DNA of 64,000 bases from Mesorhizobium sp. 113-3-3 (GCF_016756495.1 NZ_AP023243.1:3972501-4036500); one strand, 5' to 3'. Counted from the first letter of the stretch, positions 1-9,756 are shown. Numbers and translations: made by a program. Notes: generated by a model not told the origin, from the letters alone.

Positions 1-1
1 G

Positions 2-685
<684 letters not shown>

Positions 686-694
686 AGAGCGCTT

Positions 695-2188
695 CTATTC
701 CGCGAGGACGGGCGCGGCCGCCTCGTCGCGGCCACGCAGTGGCTTTTCCGGCATCAGTATCATTGCGACAAGCCCCAGCATCAGCGTGATGCCGGCGGTG
801 ATGAAGATCATCACGAACGGCAACGCCGATGTCAGCTGAATGTGCGTCTGCGAGCCCTCGGCGGAGAGGGGCAGGCCATAACCGAGCGCGACCGCGCCAA
901 GCAAGGCGACGCCCAGCGCGCCCCCCAGCGTGCGCATGAAGGTCAGCACGCCGGTGGCAACCCCGAGATGGGTTCGATCGACGGCGTTCTGGACAGAGAC
1001 GGTCGCGACCGGGAATGTCGTTCCGCCGCCCAGCCCGATCAAGGTGGTCAGGATCTCGACCTCGAGCAGCGAGGCGTGTCCGGCTATGGCACTGAGCACG
1101 CCGATGCTGACAATGGCCAAGGCGATGCCGATCATGGCGATACGCTTGTAGTGCACGAAGCGGGGGATCAGGCGGCCGCTGGAAGCGGCACCGGCGACCG
1201 TGCCGAGCAAAAGGCCGAGCATGGCCATTCCCGATTCGCTGACGGAAAGCCCGATCACTGTTTGCAGATAGACCGGCAGGTAGACCGAGGCGCCGATATT
1301 GGCCGCCTGCAGCAGGAACATGGACAGCGCACCGGCGAGGACGATCGGGTTGCCCAGCACTTCGAGCGAAATCAACGGTTCGGCGGCCCTCAGCAGCCTC
1401 AATGCGAACAGCACCCAGAACACAGCCGAACCTGCCACCAGGCCGAGGATTTCGCGCGAAACCCAGGGATAGGTGCTGCCGCCCCAGTTGAGCGCCAGAA
1501 GCAGGAGTGCGGTGGCGATGACCAGAAGCACGGCGCCCAACCCGTCGATGCGGTGATGTTTGGCCGCGATCGGCAGTTTCTTCAGCGGCTTGTTGATGAT
1601 CGCCATGGCCAGGAGCCCAAGCGGAATGTTGATCCAGAAGATCAGCGACCAATGCAGATGCTCGGCAAAGGTACCGCCCAGCAGCGGCCCGGCAATGCTG
1701 GCGACGGCCCAGGTGCCCGAGACCCAGGCCGCATAGCGTGCGCGTTCGCGCGGCGGCACGAGGTCGCCGATGACGGTTTGCGCCAGCGCAAACAGGCCGC
1801 CGCCGCCGGCACCCTGGATCGCGCGTCCGATCACCAGCACGAACATGTTGGGGGCCAGGGCACTGACCAGCGATCCGACGAGGAAGATGAGGATCGCCGC
1901 GTAAATGGTCGGTCGGCGGCCATAAACGTCGGAAATCTTGCCATAGAGCGGCGCCACGGCGGTGGCGGTCAGGAGATAGGCGGTGACCATCCAGGGCAGA
2001 TATTCGGCGTGGCCGAGCGCTCGCGCGATGGTCGGCATGGCGGGTGCGATGATGGTCTGGTCGAGCGCCGCCAACAGCATGGACAGAAGAACGCCGCCGA
2101 TGATGGCGTTCTTCTCGCTTTCGGTCAGCGGCGTGGCGGCAGCCGCCATGGTCTGCTTGTCGACAGCCTGATCCATAGTCTTGTCCAT
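695..2188 (-). CDS. MFS drug efflux transporter, DHA2 (EmrB/QacA) family
   Basis: A 497-residue, very hydrophobic protein with the length and roughly 14 membrane segments of the DHA2 drug:proton antiporter family. The N-terminal motif LDQTIIAPAMPTIARALG is typical of the first helix and loop of this family, and GKISDVYGRRPT matches the MFS loop 2-3 signature. It should export drugs or other small amphiphiles across the inner membrane using the proton gradient. The frame extends 131 codons upstream, but that stretch is arginine-rich and non-membrane, so I chose the ATG at 2188 (MDKTMDQAV...). It converges with the reductase gene and no regulator is adjacent, so the substrate cannot be predicted. 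Confidence 0.88.
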   Translation of the reverse strand: MDKTMDQAVDKQTMAAAATPLTESEKNAIIGGVLLSMLLAALDQTIIAPAMPTIARALGHAEYLPWMVTAYLLTATAVAPLYGKISDVYGRRPTIYAAILIFLVGSLVSALAPNMFVLVIGRAIQGAGGGGLFALAQTVIGDLVPPRERARYAAWVSGTWAVASIAGPLLGGTFAEHLHWSLIFWINIPLGLLAMAIINKPLKKLPIAAKHHRIDGLGAVLLVIATALLLLALNWGGSTYPWVSREILGLVAGSAVFWVLFALRLLRAAEPLISLEVLGNPIVLAGALSMFLLQAANIGASVYLPVYLQTVIGLSVSESGMAMLGLLLGTVAGAASSGRLIPRFVHYKRIAMIGIALAIVSIGVLSAIAGHASLLEVEILTTLIGLGGGTTFPVATVSVQNAVDRTHLGVATGVLTFMRTLGGALGVALLGAVALGYGLPLSAEGSQTHIQLTSALPFVMIFITAGITLMLGLVAMILMPEKPLRGRDEAAAPVLAE

Positions 2189-2403
2189 ATGCCTTGCGCG
2201 ATCCGGTCGACGATTGGGCTTGCCTGGTGCGTTCGCCGCGCGATCGGTCTTGGTGCTCGTGCCTTGAGGGTCGTGCCTTGCCAACCCGTGATATGTCGTT
2301 CCGTTTGGGCCGATTTCGACTGCCATTCGAGAGTTTTTCGAGGCTGGCACTATGCTTCGGCTGGGTTGGCTTGCATCGGCGCCATTGCTCGCGCCGACGA
2401 AAT

Positions 2404-3027
2404 TCAGGCCGGCGGCGGGAGTCGGCCGTTCTCGATGCGCTGGATACGATAGCGCATGAGCCGCAGGATACGGCTTTCGAAATTGACGCTTTCGACGCGA
2501 TCGAACTGCACCTGGGCGCGGTCGTGCCTGGCGAGAACGGCGGCGGTGATCTCGGCCGCCTTGGCCTTGGCCGTATCGCAATCCGCGCGCGGATAGGTTG
2601 CCTTCAGGGCGTTTTCCAGCTCGCGGCCATAGTTCTTGGCGATCTCGACATGGCGTTCTTCATGGCGCTTGATGTCGGCGGCCAGCGTGTCCCAGAACAG
2701 CTTCACATCGGGATCGGCCTTGCGCGGTCGGCGCCATTCCGGAAGGATTACCTTGACCTTGACCGTCACGGCCGCGTCGGCGATCCGGCAGGAGCCAGCC
2801 TGCCTGGCGTAGCTGATACGGGTGGTGAAGGCCATCTGGGTGGCGCCGGGGTGGCGCGAGCCCGTGCTTTTGACCTGCGGTCCACGTGTGGAGAGCTGCT
2901 TCTCGATGTCTTCGAGCGTGCTGCCGCCAATGGAAAAATAGCTGTATGTCTTGACGAGATTGGCCGCGCCCGCCGGGACGGCGGTCACGGCAAGCAGCAG
3001 CGCGCAAAGCAGGGATCGTTTCATCAT
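2404..3027 (-). CDS. Exported DUF922-family putative zinc protease
   Basis: A 207-residue protein with a clear Sec signal peptide (MMKRSLLCALLLAVTAVPAGA). The motif RHEERHVEI near residue 125 is an HExxH zinc-metalloprotease signature, and the overall pattern (beta-rich N-terminal half, helix with HEERH, then a helix containing YGRELENAL) fits DUF922 family putative Zn-dependent proteases. Two cysteines outside the signal (SCRIAD and ADCDTAKAK) could form a disulfide in the periplasm. The substrate is unknown. It is a single gene, with folP starting divergently about 100 bases away. Confidence 0.75.
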   Translation of the reverse strand: MMKRSLLCALLLAVTAVPAGAANLVKTYSYFSIGGSTLEDIEKQLSTRGPQVKSTGSRHPGATQMAFTTRISYARQAGSCRIADAAVTVKVKVILPEWRRPRKADPDVKLFWDTLAADIKRHEERHVEIAKNYGRELENALKATYPRADCDTAKAKAAEITAAVLARHDRAQVQFDRVESVNFESRILRLMRYRIQRIENGRLPPPA

Positions 3028-3127
3028 ATTGCCTCTTCAACCACCTTGCTTTACGGCCGTTGCCGGCGCAACGGAATTGATCCTTTGCGGATCACACATC
3101 GTTGATGAGCCCCATGGTAGATGAGCA

Positions 3128-4012
3128 ATGACGGCAAGGCGATGGCAGCTGGGGCATGGACGTCATCTCGACCTTGGCGGCTGGGCCGTGGTCGTCGGCA
3201 TCCTCAACGTCACCCCTGACAGCTTTTCCGACGGTGGCCTGTTCGATGCGCCCGAAGCGGCGCTGGCCCAGGCGCGGCGCATGATCGGGGAAGGGGCAGG
3301 GATCATCGATGTCGGCGGAGAATCGACCCGGCCGGGCGCCGCGGCCATCTCGGCCAGCGAGGAGCAAGCGCGCGTGCTGCCCATAATCGAGGCCCTGGCG
3401 AGCGCTGGCGACGTGCTGATCTCGGTCGACACCTATCGTGCCGACACCGCGCGGCTGGCCGTGGCTGCCGGCGCCCATATCGTCAATGATGTCTGGGGCT
3501 TGCAGCGAGAGCCCGACATTGCGCGTGTCGCGGCCGAAACAGGGGCCGGGCTCATCATCATGCATACAGGGCGGGGTCGCGAGAAACTCCCCGACGTCAT
3601 CGCCGACCAGGTGGCGTTCCTGGACAAGTCGCTGGAGATCGCCCGTCAAAACGGCATTGCGGACGATCGCATCGTGCTCGATCCCGGTTTCGGCTTCGCC
3701 AAGGAGACGGCTGAAGAAAATCTCGACCTGATGGCGCGGTTTTCCGAGCTCCATGCACTTGGCTTTCCACTGATGGCAGGCACTTCGCGAAAACGCTTCA
3801 TCGGCACCGTTACCGGCCGCGATGCGGCCGATCGCGCCGTCGGGACGGCGGCGACCAGCGTCATTCTCAGGCTCAAGGGCGCGCATCTGTTTCGCGTCCA
3901 TGATGTCGCAATCAACGTGGACGCGCTGGCCATGGCGGATGCTATGCTGGCTCGTGAAACCGCCGCATCGGCCCGAAAATCGGAATCGATTTTCGGAAAG
4001 CACGATGCGTAG
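3128..4012 (+). CDS. folP: Dihydropteroate synthase
   Basis: This enzyme joins 6-hydroxymethyl-dihydropterin diphosphate to p-aminobenzoate in folate synthesis and is the sulfonamide target. Family motifs are present: GILNVTPDSFSDGG near residue 25, DVGGESTRPGA, ISVDTYR, NDVWG, LDPGFGFAK and GTSRKRFIG, giving the TIM-barrel layout. folB and folK follow on the same strand, so the three form a folate operon. The C-terminus is odd: residues 280-294 and the stop codon are encoded by a palindromic repeat element (3965-4008), so the last 15 residues appear to be a repeat-derived tail rather than conserved protein. The ATG at 3128 lies nine bases after a weak AGATGAG-like site. Confidence 0.95.
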   Translation: MTARRWQLGHGRHLDLGGWAVVVGILNVTPDSFSDGGLFDAPEAALAQARRMIGEGAGIIDVGGESTRPGAAAISASEEQARVLPIIEALASAGDVLISVDTYRADTARLAVAAGAHIVNDVWGLQREPDIARVAAETGAGLIIMHTGRGREKLPDVIADQVAFLDKSLEIARQNGIADDRIVLDPGFGFAKETAEENLDLMARFSELHALGFPLMAGTSRKRFIGTVTGRDAADRAVGTAATSVILRLKGAHLFRVHDVAINVDALAMADAMLARETAASARKSESIFGKHDA

Positions 4013-4064
4013 ATTCAAAAGTGTAGAGCGTAGTTTGTGCGTCCAAGCGGACGCACGTCGCTCT
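3965..4064. repeat. Two-palindrome intergenic element (RIME-like), overlapping the folP 3' end
   Basis: Two palindromes lie side by side. The first has outer arms GCATCG (3965-3970) and CGATGC (4003-4008) around inner arms CCGAAAATCG (3973-3982) and CGATTTTCGG (3987-3996). The second has AGAGCG (4025-4030) and CGCTCT (4059-4064) around GTGCGTCC (4037-4044) and GGACGCAC (4049-4056). This architecture resembles the Rhizobium intergenic mosaic elements. In RNA it would fold into two strong hairpins between folP and folB. Confidence 0.7.
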
Positions 4065-4082
4065 AGATCGGGACGCTGAGCC

Positions 4083-4442
4083 ATGTATGTCATCCGCCTG
4101 AAGAACTGCGCCTTCTTTGCCCGGCATGGCGTGCTCGACGAGGAGGAGGCGCTCGGCCAGCGTTTCTATGTCGACGCGGTGCTGTCGGTCGAACCCGGGC
4201 GCGCGCTTGTCGACGACGCCATAGAGGAAACCGTCAACTACGGCATTGCCTTCACGGTGATCGAAAAGATCATCACCGGTGAGCGGCGCTTCCTGATCGA
4301 GGCCCTGGCGATGGAAGTGGCAAAGGCGCTGACGGAGCGGTTTCCGCAGATCAGGCGGGCCGAAATCACCGTGCGCAAGCCGAACGCGCCGGTGCCTGGC
4401 GTGCTCGATTATGTCGAGGTGACCGTTGTCTGGCCCGAGTAA
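4083..4442 (+). CDS. folB: Dihydroneopterin aldolase
   Basis: A 119-residue protein, the usual length for FolB, which cleaves dihydroneopterin to 6-hydroxymethyl-dihydropterin and glycolaldehyde. Recognisable features are the N-terminal IRLKNCAFFARHGVLDEEEALGQ, the middle ETVNYGIAFTVIEKI, the helix FLIEALAMEVAKAL and the C-terminal VRKPNAPVPG segment with the pterin-site lysine and proline. It lies between folP and folK and its last 17 bases overlap the folK start, implying translational coupling. Confidence 0.95.
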   Translation: MYVIRLKNCAFFARHGVLDEEEALGQRFYVDAVLSVEPGRALVDDAIEETVNYGIAFTVIEKIITGERRFLIEALAMEVAKALTERFPQIRRAEITVRKPNAPVPGVLDYVEVTVVWPE

Positions 4443-4938
4443 CACCGTCTACCTCAGCCTTGGCGGCAATCTGGGCGATCCAGCGGCCTCGATGGCGGCG
4501 GCGCTGCGCATCCTCGACGCCGATGCGGACGCGCGCGTCACCGCCGTTTCCTCGCTTTACCGCACGCCGCCCTGGGGCAAGCTCGACCAGCCGGATTTCC
4601 TCAACGCCGCGGCCGAACTGTCGACCCGGCTCTCGCCGCGGGCGCTGCTCGACCTCTGCCTCGACGCGGAGCGGAAGCTGAAGCGGGTGCGTGAGGAGCG
4701 CTGGGGGCCGCGCCTGATCGATATCGACATTCTGGTATTCGGTGACCGCGTCATCCACGAGACCGGGCTGGAAGTGCCGCATCCGCGCATGCTGGAGCGC
4801 GCCTTCGTGCTGGCGCCGCTGGCCGAGATCGCGCCGGGCCTTGCCGTCGGCGGGCGAAGCGTGTCGGAGCGGCTCGGCGCCGTCGACGCCGCCGGCATCG
4901 AGCGGTTGCCGTCCGGCCGGGATTGGTGGCTGGCGTAA
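4426..4938 (+). CDS. folK: 6-hydroxymethyl-7,8-dihydropterin pyrophosphokinase (HPPK)
   Basis: A 170-residue FolK, which transfers pyrophosphate from ATP to hydroxymethyl-dihydropterin to make the FolP substrate. The family pattern is clear: YLSLGGNLGDP at the N-terminus, SSLYRTPPWG, FLNAAAEL, RWGPRLIDIDILVFGD with the magnesium-binding aspartates, and HPRMLERAFVLAPLAEI. The start is TTG at 4426, inside the end of folB; a TTG start with a 17-base overlap suggests reinitiation after folB rather than independent loading. Confidence 0.94.
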   Translation: MSGPSNTVYLSLGGNLGDPAASMAAALRILDADADARVTAVSSLYRTPPWGKLDQPDFLNAAAELSTRLSPRALLDLCLDAERKLKRVREERWGPRLIDIDILVFGDRVIHETGLEVPHPRMLERAFVLAPLAEIAPGLAVGGRSVSERLGAVDAAGIERLPSGRDWWLA

Positions 4939-4941
4939 CGA

Positions 4942-5487
4942 TCAGCCGGAAAATCCGCCTTCGTCGAGAAATGCCTGCTCCTGCGGTGTCGTCTCGCGGC
5001 CAAGCATCTTGTTGCGGTGCGGAAATCGGCCGAAGCGCTGAATGATATCGCGATGCTCCAGGGCGTATTTCAGGTTGAACTCGGCTTTGGCGGTGTGCAG
5101 TTCGACCGAAATATCCTGGTCGGCAAGATTTTCCGCATGTTCGAACGGCAGATACAGAAACACGCGGAGTTCCGGTTCCAGCGCCAGGTCATGCCCGGCA
5201 GCGACCGCCTTTTGAGCAAAATGCTTCGCCAGCGGGTCGGTGGCGTACATATGGCCGGTGCCGCGGAAGCAATTGCGCGGAAACTGGTCGAGCAGGATCA
5301 TCAGCGCCAACGAACCTTCTGCATGGTCCGACCAGGTGTCGCATTCGCGCCGGGCCGCGGCGTAGTGCAGGTCGAGAAAGCGGTCGCGGAAATCGGCATC
5401 GAAAGCCTCGTTCTTCTCGAACCATGCATCCTCGCCGGCGTCGCGCCAGAATTTGGTGACCGACAGGGCCCTGCTGTCCAATTCCAT
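4942..5487 (-). CDS. DUF924 family protein
   Basis: A 181-residue soluble helical protein of the DUF924 family. Family hallmarks are KFWRDAGEDAWFEKNEAFD at the N-terminus, the central LALMILLDQFPRNCFRGTGHMYATDPLAK, and RVFLYLPFEHAENLADQD. No enzymatic function is established that I can name from sequence. It converges with folK, only three bases after the folK stop, and is followed upstream on the same strand by the antiporter gene 15 bases away, so it may share a transcript with it. Confidence 0.85.
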   Translation of the reverse strand: MELDSRALSVTKFWRDAGEDAWFEKNEAFDADFRDRFLDLHYAAARRECDTWSDHAEGSLALMILLDQFPRNCFRGTGHMYATDPLAKHFAQKAVAAGHDLALEPELRVFLYLPFEHAENLADQDISVELHTAKAEFNLKYALEHRDIIQRFGRFPHRNKMLGRETTPQEQAFLDEGGFSG

Positions 5488-5502
5488 GCGTATTCCTTTG
5501 GT

Positions 5503-7338
5503 TCAATCGGCTGTTTCGGATTTGTGCAGAACGCCGGCCGTCTCCTCGTTGAGGGCCTGGCCGGGACGGCGCGGCGTGGAGAGCGGCGTCGGGATCGGCG
5601 TGCCGATATTGCCCCGCAAGAAGCGTTGGCCGGCGCGAATGCCTTCGGCGAGCTGGGTTTCGAAACGGTCGGTATCGCGGCGCCGGACGTCTTCGATCGT
5701 TTCCGCCACCTCTTCGGGATCGACGCCAAGCGATTCCAGGGCCGAGCCGCCAAAAACCAGCGCCGATTCGAAGGTTTCGCGCAGCTGATAGTCCACGCCT
5801 GCGCGAATGAGCTGTAGCGCCGTGCCGCGGTCGTAAGCCCGGGCAAGCACGGTGAGCAGCGGAAATTCCGCCTTGATCAACTGGGCGATGCGAACGGCCA
5901 CATCGGCCTTGTCGACGCAGATCAGCACGGCGCGCGCCCGGCCGGCGCCGGCCGCATGCAGGATATCCAGCCGCGTGCCGTCGCCATAGTAAACCTTGAA
6001 GCCGAAATCGGCGGCTGCCTGAATCATCTCGACATCATTGTCGATGATCGACACATCGATGCCGCGCAGCAGCAGCGGCTGACTGGCGATCTGGCCGAAG
6101 CGGCCGAAGCCGATGATCAGCACGCTGCCGGTCAGGCCGTCGGCGACGTCGACGCCATCGAGCGACTGCTCATCGCGCGGCGTGACATAGCGCAGGGCGA
6201 TGATCGCCAGCGGCGTCAGCACCATGGAGATGATGACGATTGCCGTCAGCGTCGCGTTGGCCTGGTTGTCGATGATGCCGACGGCGGCGGCGGCGGAGTA
6301 GAGGACGAAGGCGAATTCGCCGCCTTGCGCCATGAAGACCGCGCGTTCCATCGCTTCGCGATGGCCGGTCTTGAGGATGCGGGCGACGATGTAGATGCCA
6401 AGCGCCTTCATGACCATGTAGGCGACGACATAGACGGCGATCAGCCTCCAGTTCGCGGCCACCACATGCAGGTCGAGCGACATGCCGACCGCCAGGAAGA
6501 ACAGGCCGAGCAGGATGCCGCGGAACGGCTCGATGTCGGCTTCGAGCTGATGGCGGAAGGTCGATTCGGACAGGAGAACGCCGGCCAGGAAGGCGCCCAT
6601 CGCCATCGACAGGCCGCTGAGCTGCATGGCGAGCGCCGATCCGAGCACGACCAGCAATGCCGCCGCCGTCATCACCTCGCGGGCACGGGCATCCGCCAGG
6701 ATGCGGAAGAAGGGATTGAGCAGATAGCGCCCCGCCAGCACCAGTCCGACGATCGCGGCAAGGCCGATGCCGACCTCGGTCAGCCGCTCCGACAGGCTGG
6801 TGTCGGCACCTCCGGGCGCCAGGAACGCTATCAGGGCCAGCAGCGGCACGATGGCCAGATCTTCCAAGAGCAGGATGGAGACGATGCGCTGGCCCTTCGG
6901 CGAGGCGATTTCGCCGCGTTCCTCGAGAAGCTGCATGACGATCGCCGTCGAGGTCAGCACGAAGCCGGCCCCGGCGACGAAGGATTGCGAAACCGGAAAA
7001 CCGCCGGCCATTCCCACGCCGGTCAACAGGACCGCGCAGACCCCAACCTGCAGCGCGCCGAGTCCGAAGATTTCGCGCCGCAGGCCCCAAAGCCGCGACG
7101 GCTGCATTTCCAGTCCGATGATGAACAGGAACATGACGACGCCGAGTTCGGCGACGTGGAGGATGGCTCCCGATTCGGAAAAGATGCGAAGACCAAACGG
7201 ACCGATCACCACGCCGGCGGCCAGATAGCCCAGGATCGAGCCGAGGCCCATGCGCTTGAAGATGGGGACGGCAACAACGCCCGCGGCAAGCAGCGCCACC
7301 ACCTGAATGAGATCGCTGCCCGACGCTTCCGCTGCCAT
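5503..7338 (-). CDS. CPA2-family monovalent cation:proton antiporter (KefB/KefC-like)
   Basis: A 611-residue membrane protein. The N-terminal 390 residues contain about twelve hydrophobic helices typical of the Na+/H+ exchanger fold of CPA2 proteins, with GYLAAGVVIGPFGL, the MQLLEERGE segment and LLEDLAIVPLLALIAFL carrying the paired acidic residue of the ion site. The C-terminal part is a cytoplasmic RCK/TrkA-N domain with the Rossmann motif GFGRFGQIASQPLL. Its role would be potassium or sodium efflux coupled to proton entry. The first ATG of the frame at 7374 has no ribosome-binding site; I prefer the ATG at 7338 (MAAEASGSD...) preceded by AAGAGG. Confidence 0.9.
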   Translation of the reverse strand: MAAEASGSDLIQVVALLAAGVVAVPIFKRMGLGSILGYLAAGVVIGPFGLRIFSESGAILHVAELGVVMFLFIIGLEMQPSRLWGLRREIFGLGALQVGVCAVLLTGVGMAGGFPVSQSFVAGAGFVLTSTAIVMQLLEERGEIASPKGQRIVSILLLEDLAIVPLLALIAFLAPGGADTSLSERLTEVGIGLAAIVGLVLAGRYLLNPFFRILADARAREVMTAAALLVVLGSALAMQLSGLSMAMGAFLAGVLLSESTFRHQLEADIEPFRGILLGLFFLAVGMSLDLHVVAANWRLIAVYVVAYMVMKALGIYIVARILKTGHREAMERAVFMAQGGEFAFVLYSAAAAVGIIDNQANATLTAIVIISMVLTPLAIIALRYVTPRDEQSLDGVDVADGLTGSVLIIGFGRFGQIASQPLLLRGIDVSIIDNDVEMIQAAADFGFKVYYGDGTRLDILHAAGAGRARAVLICVDKADVAVRIAQLIKAEFPLLTVLARAYDRGTALQLIRAGVDYQLRETFESALVFGGSALESLGVDPEEVAETIEDVRRRDTDRFETQLAEGIRAGQRFLRGNIGTPIPTPLSTPRRPGQALNEETAGVLHKSETAD

Positions 7339-7498
7339 GCCTCTTGTCCCTATGTCCGACAGCACTCCTTGCATGCAGTTGGAGCGGGAGGCAAGGGTGG
7401 GGAGCCTGCCAGGACGGGTAGGTGCCGTTGAAGCGTCTCCCCTGGTGGAATAACTCTCTGCGGTTGTCTGTCGGACGATTGGTGTCTATATCGGCGGG

Positions 7499-8488
7499 AT
7501 GACTATCCATTCGTCCCGGCCTTCTCCGCCGTCGCCTATTCCGATGGATGCGCTGAGCGAAGTCCTACAAGACTTTCGCTTGAGTGGCGTCAACTATGGC
7601 CGTTGCGAGCTCCGACATCCCTGGAGCATCGAGTTTCCGCAACAATCGCTGCTTCGTTTTCACTTTGTCGGTCGAGGTCCTTGCTGGATCCATACCGAAG
7701 CGCAAGGCTGGCAGGAGTTGCGCGATGGCGATCTGGCGTTGCTGCCGCAAGGCATCGCCCATCGGCTGGCCAGCGCGCCGGACGTTGTGGGCGGCTCGCT
7801 CGATGATTGCCGGGTAACCAAGGTGGGGAGCAACGTCTGCGAAGTCGTGCGGGAAGGCACGGGCGCGACGAGCACCCTTTTCTGCGGCTCAATGGCCTTA
7901 GGCGCCTGTGCTTTGAACCCATTGATCACACTGATGCCGCCTATCATCAAGGGGTGCGACGTAGCCGGCAATGACCCGGTGGTTGGTCCGTTGCTGGCGG
8001 CCATGACCGCGGAGGCCGCGCACCCGCAGATGGGCAGCGCCACGATTTTGTCGCGTATGGCGGACCTGCTGACAGCCCGGCTCATTCGCTGCTGGGTCAA
8101 TTGTACCGGCGCTTCGACCACCGGTTGGCTCGCTGCCATCCGCGATCCCCATATTGGCCGCGCTCTGGCAGCCATGCACAGAGACCCCGGCCACAACTGG
8201 ACGCTCGAAAGCCTCGCCAGCCTGGCAGGCCAATCGCGCTCGATTTTCGCCGAGCGCTTCAGCGCTGTGTTGGGAGAGGGTGCCGCACGCTATCTCGCCC
8301 GTTTGCGTATGCAGCTTGCCCGCGAGTTGTTGGGGCAAAACGGCTTGTCGGTGGCCGAGGTTGCCACCCGTTTGGGTTATGATTCCGAAGCATCCTTCGC
8401 TCGCGCCTTCAAGCGCATCACCAATGTCTCGCCGGGCGTTGTGCGTCGCACAATTCCCGGACGAATAGACATGAATTTCGGATTTTGA
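7499..8488 (+). CDS. AraC-family transcriptional regulator
   Basis: A 329-residue regulator. The first 180 residues form a cupin-like sensor domain (LRHPWSIEFPQQSLLRFHFVGRG, DLALLPQGIAHRLAS), as found in AraC proteins that control small-molecule exporters. The last 100 residues carry the double helix-turn-helix: WTLESLASLAGQSRSIFAERF and LSVAEVATRLGYDSEASFARAFKR. The following MFS exporter lies 59 bases downstream on the same strand, so the regulator probably responds to that pump's substrate. An internal ATG at 7544 (MDALSEVL...) could be the true start because the first 15 residues are low-complexity serine and proline. Confidence 0.88.
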   Translation: MTIHSSRPSPPSPIPMDALSEVLQDFRLSGVNYGRCELRHPWSIEFPQQSLLRFHFVGRGPCWIHTEAQGWQELRDGDLALLPQGIAHRLASAPDVVGGSLDDCRVTKVGSNVCEVVREGTGATSTLFCGSMALGACALNPLITLMPPIIKGCDVAGNDPVVGPLLAAMTAEAAHPQMGSATILSRMADLLTARLIRCWVNCTGASTTGWLAAIRDPHIGRALAAMHRDPGHNWTLESLASLAGQSRSIFAERFSAVLGEGAARYLARLRMQLARELLGQNGLSVAEVATRLGYDSEASFARAFKRITNVSPGVVRRTIPGRIDMNFGF

Positions 8489-8519
8489 GATACATATCAT
8501 CCGACAGGACTCGTTTATG

Positions 8520-8544
8520 AAGATCTCCAACCTCAGGAGATCTT
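8520..8544. promoter_or_regulatory. Perfect 9-bp inverted repeat covering the Shine-Dalgarno of the MFS gene
   Basis: AAGATCTCC (8520-8528) and GGAGATCTT (8536-8544) are exact reverse complements separated by seven bases. The right arm contains the GGAG ribosome-binding site of the GTG-start MFS gene at 8548. As RNA the hairpin would hide the ribosome-binding site; as DNA it could be a dimeric operator. Both readings are inference; the symmetry itself is seen directly. Confidence 0.7.
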
Positions 8545-8547
8545 TCC

Positions 8548-9756
8548 GTGACTGACACGACATTACAGCTTGAAGACGCGGCGATAGACATTGATGCGGC
8601 CGCGCCGGCCGCGTGGAACGCAACCACCTGGTTCGCGGTCATTTCATTGGCGGCCACCAGCTTTGCGCTGGTCTCGGCCGAGTTTCTGCCGGCAGGTCTG
8701 TTGACGCCAATGGCGCGCGATCTCGCCATCAGCGAGGGAACGGCCGGACAGGTCGTCACCGCCACCGCTTCTGTCGGGGCCGTGACGGCCATGTTGAGCA
8801 ATGTTCTCATCGGCCGATTGAACCGCAAGACGGTGCTGGTTGGCCTCATGGCCCTCGCGGTCGCTTCCAATATTCTTGCGGCGCTGGCGCCCAATTTCTG
8901 GTTGCTGTTGCTGGGCCGGGCGGGGCTGGGGATCGCTCTCAGCGCTTTCTGGGCGCTCTCGGTCGCCGTCGTCGCGAGACTGGTTGGCGCCAATGCGACA
9001 GGTCGGGGTATGGCTATCGTCACCCTCGGCGTCTCACTCGCCACCATCGCCGCACCGTCGATGGGCGCGCTGATCAGCGACTGGCTGGGATGGCGCAGCG
9101 CCATGGCGATGACCGCGGGGCTGGCCTTGGTTGCCATGCTGCTGCAGTTGCTTAGCCTGCCGTCTCTGCCCGCAACGGCGAGCAATAGCCTTGGAGACGT
9201 CCTTCGACTGACACGGCGGCGTGGCATTCAACTTGGGATGCTCGCCATTCTTTTGCTGATGACGGGGCATTTTGCCGGTTCGGTCTATGTGCGTCCCTTT
9301 CTCGAACATGTGACGCTCCTTGCAACCGGGCCAATTGCCCTGGCTTTGCTCGGATTTGGCATCGCCGCAGTGATCGGCAATATTGCCGGTGGCCGTATGG
9401 CCGACGCCAATATCCGCGTGGCTCTCGTCGTTACCGCCGCATTGATGGCGTTTGCGGCGCTGGCACTGGTGCTTTGGGGCGTGCACATTGGCGTTGCCTT
9501 TGGCTTCGCCACGCTGTGGGGCTTCGCCTTCGGCATGGCGCCGGTGGTGCTGCCGACAAATCTGTCTCGCGCAGCGCCGGACGCGCTGGAAGCAGCGGGC
9601 AGCCTGATGGTCGCCTCTTTTCAGGTTGCCATCACCATCGGCGCGGTTGTCGGCGGCTATGCCGTGGACAGCTATGGCCCTACAGCGCCTTTGACCGTGA
9701 CTGCTATCCTTGCCGCATCCACAGCCGTCTTGGCGCTGCTACAGCCGCGCGACTAA
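8548..9756 (+). CDS. MFS transporter, DHA1-type (AraJ/PbuE-like) exporter
   Basis: A 402-residue protein with about twelve hydrophobic segments. After a 25-residue polar N-terminus come TTWFAVISLAATSFALVSAEFLPAGLL and the MFS loop motif GRLNRKTVLVG, typical of DHA1 sugar-efflux or purine-efflux relatives. The start is GTG at 8548, eight bases after GGAG. It follows an AraC regulator, a frequent exporter arrangement, and the intergenic hairpin covers its ribosome-binding site. The substrate cannot be deduced. Confidence 0.88.
   Translation: MTDTTLQLEDAAIDIDAAAPAAWNATTWFAVISLAATSFALVSAEFLPAGLLTPMARDLAISEGTAGQVVTATASVGAVTAMLSNVLIGRLNRKTVLVGLMALAVASNILAALAPNFWLLLLGRAGLGIALSAFWALSVAVVARLVGANATGRGMAIVTLGVSLATIAAPSMGALISDWLGWRSAMAMTAGLALVAMLLQLLSLPSLPATASNSLGDVLRLTRRRGIQLGMLAILLLMTGHFAGSVYVRPFLEHVTLLATGPIALALLGFGIAAVIGNIAGGRMADANIRVALVVTAALMAFAALALVLWGVHIGVAFGFATLWGFAFGMAPVVLPTNLSRAAPDALEAAGSLMVASFQVAITIGAVVGGYAVDSYGPTAPLTVTAILAASTAVLALLQPRD

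Noticed and set aside
2189..2581. An N-terminal extension of the DHA2 transporter by 131 residues
   Set aside because: The extension is arginine- and proline-rich with no membrane character, and the family begins at the ATG at 2188.
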